NCBI RefSeq assembly: GCF_012489685.1 | Contig: NC_080046.1 | Location: forward strand, 44,107,176-44,171,175 | Length of the DNA: 64,000 bases | Direction of reading: 5' to 3' | DNA from: Lotus japonicus | Lineage: Eukaryota; Streptophyta; Magnoliopsida; Fabales; Fabaceae | In this document: positions 14,655-25,293 of the stretch, one piece after another | Position numbering within the stretch: the first letter of the stretch is position 1 | Layout: every line of letters begins with the position of its first letter | Position numbers and translations under genes: made by a program | The notes under the pieces: generated by a model | The model's input: the letters and a program-made list of their open reading frames with translations, nothing else | What the model was told of the DNA's origin: nothing | Databases searched by the model: none

Positions 14655-14881
14655 GGATGTAGGTTTCAGCCTCTGGTTAATTGATTTTGTCCCGCGCAGA
14701 AAAGAGTGGGGACGTAGGTTAGAGAAGAAACCCGAGATATGTTACGACTTTGAAAAAGAGAAACGTCGTCGTATGCACACGATTTTATTTTAAATAAAAT
14801 GGAACCGGTTTGAACCGGGTGGGAGGATTTGTTTTTTTTTTATGCTTCGGAAAATAAACAACAACATGAAAGAAAAACTAA
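14655..14881. other. Presumed 5' flank/promoter side of URB1
   Basis: This short GC-mixed stretch lies upstream of the URB1 ATG and ends in a palindrome-like AACCGGTTTGAACCGG word near 14802-14817. No TATA box or other convincing promoter element is seen. The next element begins at 14882, so MITE DNA lies within about 230 bp of the start codon. Confidence 0.4.
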
Positions 14882-15293
14882 GGCCCTGTTCGGGGTGGTT
14901 GTAAATTTAAAGTTTTGAAAATTTGGAAATCTAAAACTGGTTTTAATTTTTAATTTTTTTAATTATAAAACGGTTGTAAAATTAGAGGTGAGAGCAAAAA
15001 GAAAGCAATGATATACCAGTTACGTAAAATCAGCAAGAAGTCAAAAATAGATTAATTTGATTGTCACGTACTCTTCCCATGATCAAGTAAAACGGTTATC
15101 CATCGTAATTCAAACTTTTAAAACTTAAAACAATAAACAACAAACCTATTATTTTGGTTTTTAAAACAAGGGGAAAAGTGTTGTGAAATTGGGTTAAAAA
15201 GGAAATCAAAACTAAATTTACCGAACAAGTTTTGTTTTGAAAATAACATTTCAAAACTAAAAACTGAAAACAACAACCACCCCGAACAGCACT
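14882..15293. mobile_element. PIF/Harbinger-type MITE upstream of URB1
   Basis: The terminal inverted repeats are GGCCCTGTTCGGGGTGGTTGT on the left and the complement of ACAACCACCCCGAACAGCACT on the right. TAA occurs on both sides (14879-14881 and 15294-15296). It is 412 bp, AT-rich inside, with no ORF. The ends and the TAA duplication fit the Tourist/Harbinger class. Confidence 0.8.
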
Positions 15294-15296
15294 TAA

Positions 15297-15488
15297 GGGA
15301 TTCGGAGCATGAGCAAAAGCTAATTTAAGGAAAGAACAAATTGAATTTCAATGTTTGAAGAAGTAAATAATAAGACGAGTTTGTCACGGTCTAATTTATC
15401 TTCGACAATGGCACTGGAATGAAACTCTTTATACTGGATAGGTCTAGTCATTGTGCTATTGTCGAATTGAATTTCAATGTTTGGTAAG
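15297..15488. other. Short unique flank with duplicated word, left of the Tat element
   Basis: A word AATTGAATTTCAATGTTTG occurs twice (about 15329 and 15464). About 15398-15483 is open on the plus strand and reads plausibly as coding, followed by GTAAG, which resembles a splice donor and is also the retroelement's target duplication (15484-15488). It is too short to identify. Confidence 0.35.
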
Positions 15489-16251
15489 TGTTTACGGTGG
15501 TTTTTGGTAAACAAATATCCTCTTAGTTCGACTAAAGGAAGTTTAGATTCAGGGTCCTTTTGTGAAAACGTTTTGCCAAAGTGTTGTGTGTGAGTTGATA
15601 TTTTTCGACAACAATGAGCAATTTGAAAGAGACTGAATTTCATTAAACACGGATCAATTACATGAAGATCAAATAGTAACAAAGCTAAATGAAAACGACA
15701 GGAAACGTAGATTTTGACAGGAAACTACACAATAGGACTGATAATTGACAAGCTTAAATGCAAGAAAACTAAACAACTGGTTCTGCAACGTACTCCTCCA
15801 TCATCACGTCTTGCTCCTTGAGTCTCATTGATGCGGACATTAGAGCTTTTTGGTGAATTTTTTAGAGTTGAGTTGGGAACCCCTTTTTTGACTTGAATTC
15901 TCCTATTTATAGAGCATGTCCTTGGCGGTTTTCTTCTTCTTCGTGGATGGGTTAGTGGGTCTAATTCCCTCTTCCCACGATTTGGAGTTGGTTCTGGAAG
16001 TTCCCTGTGCAGTGGTGGAGATCGTGTGCCTCAACTGCTTCTTGGCCACGTATTCAACCAACGTGGTGAGACTTCGACTAGGTCAATGCTGCACATGTTC
16101 AATGTGCCCGTGTTTGTAGCAATGGTTCCCTTTGTCGAATTCGACTGCTTTTCTGACTTAGCATATTTTCTCCTGTCCTTTCTTTAGTCCAAGTTCGACT
16201 GCCTTGTGTGCTTTGGGCCGAATGTCCTTGGGCCAAAATATTGGGCCAACA
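15489..16251 (-). repeat. 3' LTR of the Tat element
   Basis: On the plus strand it runs from TGTTTACGGTGG to TTGGGCCAACA, 763 bp, matching 28557-29319. Its inner edge abuts the polypurine tract. A plus-strand ORF inside it (15916-16119) recurs in the other LTR and is a by-product, not a gene. Confidence 0.95.
15903..15912 (-). promoter_or_regulatory. TATA box of the Tat LTR (3' copy)
   Basis: The minus strand reads CTATAAATAG, a good plant TATA box placed inside the LTR where U3 promoters sit. The same word is at 28971-28980 in the 5' LTR. Confidence 0.65.
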
Positions 16252-16268
16252 GATGCCCCCCAAAAATG
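16252..16268 (-). other. Polypurine tract of the Tat element
   Basis: On the minus strand CATTTTTGGGGGGCATC lies directly against the TG of the 3' LTR. A G-rich purine run at this spot primes plus-strand DNA synthesis in LTR elements. Confidence 0.8.
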
Positions 16269-16584
16269 TTGATTCTCGACTACCAGGTCTTGGAGGGATC
16301 AAGCATTTTTGAGTGCGAATTTCGAACGGAACTAATGGTCATTTGCGACTTTTGCCTTTCTGACTTCAAGTCCCATCAGAGATCCCATCGTTTGACTTTT
16401 GCCCCAATCAGAAGCCTTAGCGTCTGACTTCGTCTGTCATCTGCCGTCTCTATTCTAGGGCAATCATGACCCCTTTTTAGCCTTTACGTTAGGGTTTGCG
16501 GTTATATAATAAAATAACCGTTGGATTTCAAATTTTTTTATACACCATCCTGTAATGCAGCTTCACGTCCGACTCTTCATTTGC

Positions 16585-16593
16585 CTATAAATA
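16585..16593 (+). promoter_or_regulatory. TATA box of antisense gene 1
   Basis: CTATAAATA lies on the plus strand, 126 bp upstream of the ATG at 16719. It is the main reason to choose that ATG rather than the in-frame one at 16521, which lies upstream of the TATA box. The promoter is just inside the LTR and points against gag-pol. Confidence 0.6.
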
Positions 16594-16718
16594 CGCCATT
16601 GTTGGCCCTTTGCAAGCTTTACCGTTTTTCAAACACTGAAGCTTTGCCTGATTTTACTTGTGATCGTCTTCAATCATCCGGTTTTCTGCTTCTCTGGTGC
16701 ATTTTTCTGAATATTTCC

Positions 16719-19700
16719 ATGGCTTCCAGTTCTGACAACGTCATTCCCCTGGCCGCTGCGTGTGAGATGAACGAGGCCAAACGCACTCCCATTCCAGACC
16801 CGCCGTATGAAGTGGAAAAAAGGGCTATCTGGAAATCTCAGGTATTCATCCCTATTTCTGTTAATGGAAATCTACGTGCCATTTTAGGTCCCCTGAAGAA
16901 GGCGAAGAAGGGCAGGCCTAATAGTCTTCCTGAGGGTTACGAGCATTTTCACCCCAGTGTTCGTGGGGATGAACTTGTTCTTGCATTTCGACCCTCTTAC
17001 CGCTTGCCCTTCCTAAAAGATCCCAAGAGGACTTTTAGGTCTGCACCGCCTAATCCAACTGCTGGTGAGGGAGCCTATTTGAAGTGGCTTTACAGGGTGG
17101 AGGCCAGTAAGTCTGGGCACTGGAAAGTCACTGGGATTTTCGACCTCATTCAGTTGTCGAGGTCGCCGATTTCTTACAACCCTGCTATGCTTTTAAGTTC
17201 TCTTTTCTTTTGGGAGCGGTCTACCAATAGCTTCCATGTCCCCTTTGGAATGCTTTCTCCCACTCTCCTTGATGTTGCTGCCATTACTGGCCTTTGGGTG
17301 GTGGGTGATGATTACCATTCTTCTGCTGCCCCCACCAATCCCATTGCCATTCCGACGGACAACGTAGCTTTCAGCAAATTTATTAAAGATCACTATGTCG
17401 AGAATGGCGAAGTTTCCGACGCTGAGCATGTCGCGTTTCTTCTGTACTGGCTTTCTGCCTATGTGTTCTGCACCAAATCCTTGAGGATTCCGGCTAAACT
17501 TCTTCCTTTGGCCAATCTGTTACATGAGGGTCGAATTATCGCTATGGCCAGGCTTGTGCTTGGCAATCTTTATCAGATGATCAATGAAGCGATAGCCGAC
17601 ATTCGAGATCCTAAGGTTGCGGCCTTGAATGCAGCCGGTCCTTTCTGGCTTCTTCAACTTTGGATGAACTCGGTTTTCGAATCATTTCTCCCGGCCAAAA
17701 ACCCTCCCCCCATGGTGTCCAACACAAGGATTGATGCTTTCAGGCTTGAAGCCCTAACTCCTCTTTATGATGCTTCTACTTTTGAAGCTGATTTCAAGAA
17801 GTATTTCACTATGTTTTTCGAGCTGAAGCGTTTTCGCTCGAGTTTTGCGCCGTATCACAAGCCTTCTTACGGCCCCCGGTGGCTGAAGAAATCTTATCCC
17901 AACCTTCCTGGCTCAAAGAACCTCTCTCAGCATCAAATTGAGCTTTGGCAAACTATCTTATCTCCCAGGGTGTTGACTATTAATTTTGCCAGCAATGATT
18001 TCACTCTGTGTGGCTATAATCCTCAGCTTGTGTCTCGACAATTTGGGCTAAGTCAGGATTTGCCCAATACTTTGTTAGACAAATCCCTTGTCCTCTATCC
18101 TGGTACCATCACCAAACGTAGTGCTTTCGACACTACTATTAGCTATTACAACGACGAGGAGCTGCTTGACCTTAGTCCTTTCAATTTTGCTCCCTCTTTT
18201 TACGTCACCCAGTCGTTTAAGGCTTGGTGGTCTGCTTATTGGCATGACATTTCGACACCGATTGAAGATTGCTTCCAGCGCATAATGAGTATTTTTCTTT
18301 TGCAGAAGCAGGCCCCAAAGAAGACCAAAGGTATGCATATATCTGAGATCAACGCTTTCCAACAATTCTTCGGTGTCGTATACTTTCCGGGTCCTCGTCT
18401 TCAGGAAACTGTTGCCAAAGCAGCTCAAGTTCTGAGGCAAATGTAGGAAGCTAAAGCCAAGAGAACTCGATTGAGCATCCCCTCTGATGAGGATGGTCTT
18501 TCTTTCATTATTCGAAAAACAGGCTTTAGGTTCCCATCACTGCCTACTTGTAAGTATGCTTTGGCCTTTCCAGTGGTGCTTCCTAAATGGGTTGACCACG
18601 TAAGTATCAAAAACTTTTACCATAGCGCATTGCCCCCTCGGAAGCGGGTGACCTGGACCAAGCATTACTTATGGAATTTCCCTCTCCATGTGCCGGTCGA
18701 AATCTTCAACCACATATCGATAAGAACGCTTATTGGTCAAGGTAATCATTTCGACCTGGCATCTTTGTGATACTTATGGCTTATTTTTCCTTTGTTTTTC
18801 TTTTGTAGCTGAGCCAATTCCGCGACCGACCCCTCAAGCTTCTCCCCGGGTGACTTCTGCTACTATCGAAGTTGAGGAGGATGATGATGATGTTACTCTG
18901 GCTGATAAGCTCAAGATGCCTAAGGTAATACTGAAACTGTGAAGCTTTGATCTTTATTCGATATACACCTTTGTGATCTTTTGCCTTTTGTTTCAGAGTC
19001 GAAAACGAGGGGCCACACCTACCACTTCTGCAAGCCAGAAAAAAGCTAAAGGTGTTGGTGAACTTACTGTGGGAAATCCCTCCCCGGCTAAGTCAGCCAG
19101 CCAACGTGAGGAAATGCAGCAAGGTGGTGATCAGGGTGTTGATCAGCAAGCTTCCAGCCCTCTTCTTCAAGACACTACACCTATTCCTGTCGAGATGGCT
19201 TCGGCCAAGAAGACCTCTAGGAAGAGGTCTAGTCGTAAGTCTGGCAGCTCCTCTTCTCGCCACGCCAAGAGTTCAACCAGTTCCAGTCCTCTCAAAGAGT
19301 CTGGCCCTAAGGTAAATCATTATGATTCACATTTTGTCTTAATTTGCTTTCTTTTCTTCCCTCTCAATCATTTTCACTTTTATTCTTCAGAGGGTTGGCA
19401 TGTCTAAAATGGCTGTGCCTCGAGCCACATGGTTTTCTTCTAAACCCCCACCAGTTGTCCCGTCTAGCTCTTTGAGCAGTTTAGAATCCTCGAGCTCGAG
19501 TTTGGACTCTAATGAGTCAGACCCTGTGTGGGACAAGTTGACATTTTACTTTAACTCGAAACCAATCGCTTGGCAACATCCTGGTTGTGAACCCTATTAT
19601 ACTAAAGAATGTCGAGATAACCTTTTCTAATTTTCCTCCGCAGGATGTTCAGAACATGTCTTCCCCTGCTCGTGAAGAGAATGTGCCACTCGTCGAGGTA

Positions 19701-20682
19701 CAGAGTGGTGAGGATCAAGTGCCCCCAATCATTCAGCCTGACCGGGTGATTGGTGATATGCTCCCACCAAAGGCTGATGCTCTGGCCTCGACTCATCATG
19801 AATCCTCTCCCCAACAGCTTCAAACTCCTCCCCAACAGCTTCAGCCTTCTCCCCAACAGCTTCAACAAGGTGCCAGGGTCGCTTTGCTTTCTCCTCATGC
19901 TAAGGGAGGTTCAGCTTCTTCTAAGACGGCTGCTTCTTACCACACTTCCGGTGAGAGGCTTAGTGCTCTTTTGGTTGAAGATCCTCTTTCCATCTTTCAG
20001 AGCTTCTTCGATGGCACTCTGGATCTCGATTCTCCGCCACGCCAAGCTGAAACTACTGAGACTGCTCAGTCTGGTGGAGTAATTAATGATGGACAAATTG
20101 AGGAAGCTTTTGGTAAGTTGAAAAAGGCTGATTTTCGATGAAGGTTTCATCGACGGGGTCCGGACTAACCCTCGACTAGGCCAGGAAGTTAAAGAGCTGC
20201 TTGTCTTCCTCTTGGGCCAACGACTTGACCAAACTCGGGCAGATGCTCTCGTCGAGCTTCAGACTCTCTTGGTCGATATCGTGGCCACACTTGACAAAGC
20301 CACTGCGGTGGAACAACTTATTGATACCAAAAAGGCACAAGTGGCTTCCAACACCAATGGACTCTTGCCCGCGAAAGACGAAATTCTCAAGCTGACTGCT
20401 AGGAAAACTCTTATAGTAGCTGAGTTTTCAAGTGTTGATGCTCGACTGGATGAGCTTCAAAGGGAGGTAGCAAGGCTCGAGAAGCAGAGAGCAACATTGA
20501 TTGATGAAGGCCCAGCCGTGAATTCCCGGCTAAACACCCTGGCTGCCGAGTGCACAAATGTGATGTTATCGACATCTCAACTCTCTAAGGAGGTTGCAGC
20601 GGAGCAGCGCGTGAAGCAAAGCTTGGATTCTAGGATTGCTGCTGCCAGGGTTCAACTTGAAGCTTTCAAGTCGAGGGTTTAG
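16719..20682 (+). CDS. Antisense gene 1 of the Tat element: plant mobile domain protein with coiled-coil tail
   Basis: This spliced gene runs opposite to gag-pol. Exon 1 (16719-18741) encodes a plant mobile domain-like region (Pfam PMD/aminotransferase-like family). Signs are HVPFGMLSPTLLDVAAITGL near residue 171, followed by the helical region with FWLLQLW. GT-AG introns at 18742-18808, 18925-18996 and 19312-19390 keep the frame and join to a Ser/Lys-rich basic segment, then Gln/Pro repeats (about 19810-19870). A heptad-rich coiled coil fills about 20212-20682. Breaks: an in-frame TAG at 18444-18446, an unresolved junction near 19620-19645 and a one-base frameshift near 20132. PMD proteins occur in plant MULEs, in Tat-type retroelements and in the host MAIN/MAIL genes. 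The function in the element is unknown. Confidence 0.75.
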
Positions 20683-21106
20683 GTTTCATGATTATTACTT
20701 ATTGTAGTGGCCATGGATTCTTGTGGCCTTTGTTGCCAATCTTGTAGTGTTCATTCTTGTAATTCTGTTCGACATTTAATCAATGAATGAATTTCGTATT
20801 GGTGATACTCGACATGCTTTACTTTTCGATTTGCATTCTATTGTTGATGTTTCAGACTTTTGCTAAATTATTTCCTGCGTGGTATTGCTGAGTTTTATAC
20901 CATTTAGCTTGGCATCTACTCTAACTTTTCATCTTCTAAATCTCCTTGGAAACCGCAGTAATTTATAACGCTCTTTTATCACGTTCTTGTTCAACGACTT
21001 AAGAACTTCCTCCACTTGCGGTGGTGGCTGACGTGGCTTGCCGTGTTTGGCTGACGCTTTGGCAACTGCATGCTTTGCATTAATGCGGCTGTTTGTTACA
21101 TCCTTA

Positions 21107-21114
21107 TTATAAAT
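21107..21114 (+). promoter_or_regulatory. TATA box of antisense gene 2
   Basis: TTATAAAT lies 90 bp upstream of the ATG at 21204 on the plus strand, at a spacing typical of a plant promoter. It suggests a transcription unit separate from antisense gene 1, which ends at 20682. Confidence 0.55.
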
Positions 21115-21203
21115 GGAGCCGTTTTTACTCGTCTTTCATCAGTAACTTCTCTTCTTTCCATTCTCATCTTCTTCCTGCAACTGAGAACCTTCATCCTTTG
21201 ACT

Positions 21204-21677
21204 ATGGATAGCAGGCTCATTCTTCGTCGTATCAAAGACCTGGCTTTCCAGGATAACCTTTTCCAGGGTCTGTATGAATCTTCTTCTTGCCTTGATGAAC
21301 TCTTAGGGTTCATTGATCAACTGCTTCACAAGCCCATCATTGCACGCGTTAGAATTCCTCTTCAGGAGTTCCGGGGGCTACTCGTGGAAGCCAAGCCCCT
21401 ATTTGAAGAATTCAGGGAGCTCTCAATGATGGTGTTCTTCCAGGAATACCAAATAGATGAGTGGAAGGAGAAATTCGACTTTCTCCAGGCCTCCTTGGAC
21501 CAGCAAGATCCGGAAGGTCTCGTTCGACTAGCTGTCGAGATAACTGCAGTTTCCTTTGGAGATCTAGCTGCTCGTCAAAAGAAGGCTCGGCTTGAGGGCC
21601 AGATGGCGGCGCTGGTGGATCGATTAGCACCCATGCAAGCTAGATATGATGGCTATAAAGCAAATCTTCCGTTTTAG
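21204..21677 (+). CDS. Antisense gene 2 of the Tat element: small helical protein
   Basis: A 157-residue ORF between antisense gene 1 and the end of pol. The ATG at 21204 is chosen because it follows the TATA box at 21107; the frame is open further upstream to 21093. The protein is acidic to neutral and predicted by eye to be mostly helical, with Leu/Glu/Gln-rich heptads, particularly from about residue 90 to the end. It contains no motif I recognise. It may be a partner of, or a second coiled-coil piece from, the antisense gene 1 family. Two sense-strand features overlap nothing here, so it is not a shadow of pol. I would call it hypothetical. Confidence 0.5.
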   Translation: MDSRLILRRIKDLAFQDNLFQGLYESSSCLDELLGFIDQLLHKPIIARVRIPLQEFRGLLVEAKPLFEEFRELSMMVFFQEYQIDEWKEKFDFLQASLDQQDPEGLVRLAVEITAVSFGDLAARQKKARLEGQMAALVDRLAPMQARYDGYKANLPF

Positions 21678-21830
21678 GCTTCTAGTTTACTTGTATTTTG
21701 CCATTCCTGTAATGTTCTTTTTCAATCAATGAATGCAATTTGGCAATTTCGACGCTTGTTTTTATTCAATTTTGATTTCATTCAACATTGGCTTATATGC
21801 TTTTAGATACTTGCCATTTATCGTAACGCA

Positions 21831-24800
21831 CTAATGCTGATTGCTCAATTCCTTAATCACGTAGGCATTATTAGGTAACGTTTTTTCGACTTTAAATGAC
21901 CCTTCCCAATTAGGGGTCCATTTTTCGTAGGCCCTATCCTTCTTATCCATTGGGAGAATAACTTTTCACACGTAGTCTCCTTTGACAAAAGATCGATTTC
22001 TAACCTTCTTATTGTATGCCTTAGCTATGCGATCCTTTTGCCTTGTTAGAACGTCTAGTGCCAAGACTCTTTCTTCGTCGAGGTTCACCAATTCGTCTAA
22101 CATCATATTCCAGTAAACTTCACTTGGGATTTCCTCTTGTCTCTGAATTCTGCATGATTGCAAATATACTTCTGCGGGTAGGACAGCTTCTTGGCCATAA
22201 GCTAGTCGAAATGGGGTTGTTCCTGTCGCTTCCCTTGGCGAATTCCTGTAAGCCCACAGGACTTGGCTCAACGACTCATGCCAGCTTTTTGGCTTTCGAC
22301 CCACGTGCTTTTTTATTAAACTTATTAGAATTTTATTGGCCGCTTCTACTTGGCCATTCGCCTGAGCGTAATAAGGGGTTGAGGTCAAGAGCTTGATGCC
22401 CCAGGATTCTGCAAAGGTTACTACTTTGCGTCCTACGAACACTGTGCCTTGGTCTGTCGTGATTGACTCTGGTAACCCAAATCGATACACAATGTGGTTC
22501 TGTATAAATTCGATCACCGTTTCTTGAGTCACGTTCTGTAGTGGAATGGCTTTGACCCATTTAGTGAAATAGTCGACTGCCACAATGATATATCTGTGCT
22601 GCCTTGATGATGGTGGGTGAATCTCGCCAATTAAGTCTATTGCCCATCCCCTAAAAGGTCATGGCTTGATAATAGAGTGCAATTCGCTAGCTGGCACATG
22701 TTGGATTCCTAAATGTTTCTGACAATTTTGGCAACCTTTTGCATATTCGATGCAATCTTTCATGATGGTTGGCCAATACAACCCTTGCCTAAACAGAATC
22801 CACTTCATCTTTGCCCCTGCTTGGTGAGCACCACACAGTCCATCGTGAGCAGCTGATACGGCTATGAATGCGTCATCTTCGCTTAGACATTTCAACAATG
22901 TGTCGTCGACGTTCTTTTTGAACAGTTCATTACCTAGGATAGTGTAACTTAAAGCCCTGTACTTGACTTTTCTATCGGTTGCCCCCACTGGATTCTGCAA
23001 GTATTCGACAATTGGCTTTCTCCAATCATTGGGGGTCAGGTTATCAATAACCATAATGTCGAGATCGGAAGGGCTCAGCTTTTCTTTGATCTTAATCAAC
23101 TCTTTCAGTTTCAGTTTATCTATCATGTACCCGGAAGCAATTTGCGCCAATTCGTTGGCTTCCTGGTTATCTATTCTAGGAACGTGACCTATTTCAACCT
23201 CGTCGAATCGAGCCAACAAATTATTCGCTTTTACATAATATCTGGCTAAATTCTCGCTCACACACTTGTATTCTTTGGTGAGCTGCTTTACTACCAACTC
23301 AGAATCTCTTTTTACGACAACATTCTTTGCCCCAAGGGCTAGCAAGATCTCGAGGCCTGATATTAACGCCTCATACTCAACTTCATTATTTGAGCAATTA
23401 TCCTTGATCCTAAATTTGAATTTAGTGGGGATGCCCTGCGGGGATATTATGAACATTCCAATTCCGGTTCCATCTTTATGGCTGGAACCGTCGAAAAATA
23501 GCTTCCAAGGCTGGATGCCTATGTAAGTTATGATTTCTTTAGGCAGAGTATGATCCGCCAAGAAGTCAGCCACTGCTTGCCCCTTAATTGCTTTTAATGG
23601 GGCATAAGTTAGTGAATATTCGGTTAGGGCCAAAGCCCATTTACCAATTCGACTGTGCAAGATAGGTTTGGATAACATGTGCTTTATTATATCATAATGA
23701 GAAAAAACCATTACATCGATTGGCTTTATATAATATTTCAGCTTTACACAGGAGAAGTACAAGCATAAGCACAATTTCTCGATCATGGTGTATCGAGTTT
23801 CTGCGTCATTCAACACTCTACTTAAGTAAAATATGGCCCTTTCGTTGCCATCTTCATCTTCTTGAGCCAACATGCTTCCAATGGTTTCATCTGTGGCAGA
23901 GATATACAGCTTCATTGGCCTCCCTCTTACAGGTGGTACCATCACAGGTGGGTTGGATAAGTACTCTTTGAGTTCATCAAACGGTTTTTGATGCTCTGCT
24001 TCCCAGCGGAACACGTCTTCTTTCTTAAGTCGAAGAAGTGAGGAAAATGACTTAGTCTTCTCGCTGAGGTTGGTAATGAATCTCCTCAGGAAGTTAATCT
24101 TTCCCAATAACGACTGCAGTTGTTTCTTGCTGGTTGGTGGACTGGTGTCGAGAATGGCTTTAGCTTTGTTTTTGTTGATCTCGATGCACTTTTTATGCAC
24201 CACAAAACCCAAAAAATACCTGCAATAACACCAAAGGCACATTTAAGGGGGTTCATCTTTAAGCCATATTTTCTCATCCTCTCAAAGGATTTCCTTAGAT
24301 GCAATAAATGGTCATCCCTTGATGGGGATTTCATCACAATATCATCAATGTAAACCTGCATGAAAGTTTCAATAAAATCATGAAAAATGGTATTCATTAC
24401 CCTTTGGTAGGTCGCACCAGCGTTTTTCAACCCAAATTGCATGACCACCCACTCATATGTCCCCAAGGCACCAGGACATCGAAAAGCTGTCTTCGACACA
24501 TCCTCTTCTGCTATGAAGATTTGGTTGTAGCCTGAATAACCATCCAACAAGCTTAAGTATTCGTGACCAACAGCTGAATCCACCATCATCTCAGCAATGG
24601 GCATGTGATATTCATCTTTTGGAGTGGCAGCATTAAGGTCTCGAAAGTCAATGCAAACTCTCATCTTTCCATTCTTCTTGATCATATCGAGCCGTTCTGA
24701 TGAATTTGCACTTAAGGAGCCTTTCGATTTCTTCCTTGATTTTTACCAACACATCTGGATGGAACCTCTTGGGCAATTGCTTGACTGGTTTCTTGTCTTC

Positions 24801-25280
24801 CTTGATGGGTAACTGCAATTCCACCAGTTCTCGACTAAGTCCTGACATTTCATCATAATCCCAAGCGAAACAGTCTTTGAATTCTTTGAGTAATTTCACC
24901 ATCCTATCCTTTAACTCTGGGTCAATAAGAGCACTGATGTATGTTGGCTTCTTCTCTGAGCCATCACCCAAGTCCACTTCTTCCAAAGGGTCCTGTGCTT
25001 CCATTTTCTTGGAAACGTCGATCACTGGCTTCTCGAAACCCAATGGGCTATCATCATAGATGCAATCTAGCCTCAAATTGCGGAGATCTTCGAATTCTTT
25101 GACGCTCTGCTCGTCTTCTTCCAAGCGCGTGATATCTTTATTTGTTGTTGTCTCCTCCTGAGGTGTCATTTCGACAGGCAGAATTGAGACATTAGCTTCA
25201 TCAATAGCCATTTCTTTGGCCATTCTCTCGGCCTCTAAGGCCGTTCTTACTCTATTTTCGGCTGCGTAAGCCGAAATTCA
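21831..25280 (-). pseudogene. Tat pol: reverse transcriptase, RNase H and integrase (broken)
   Basis: The minus strand encodes the pol core. RT (about 24086-24700) shows the YIDDIVMK catalytic motif. RNase H (about 23120-23500) shows FDGSSHKDGTGIG and SNNEVEYEAL. The integrase has its H2C2 zinc module near 22670-22830 and its core from about 22600, with ITTDQGTVF and YAQANGQVEAANK. Breaks: a loss of sequence with frame change at about 24650-24685 just before RT, a frameshift near 24235, an in-frame TGA near 22656, and another TGA near 21964 close to the integrase end. A further TGA lies near 25275, at the junction with the protease ORF. No intact polyprotein can be made from this copy. Confidence 0.9.
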
Positions 25281-25293
25281 AGCTATGCTCGAA

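Noticed and set aside
15916..16119. A 67-codon plus-strand ORF present in both Tat LTRs
   Set aside because: Repeated only because the LTR is repeated. It is short, has no motif, and spans the R/U5-side of a minus-strand LTR.
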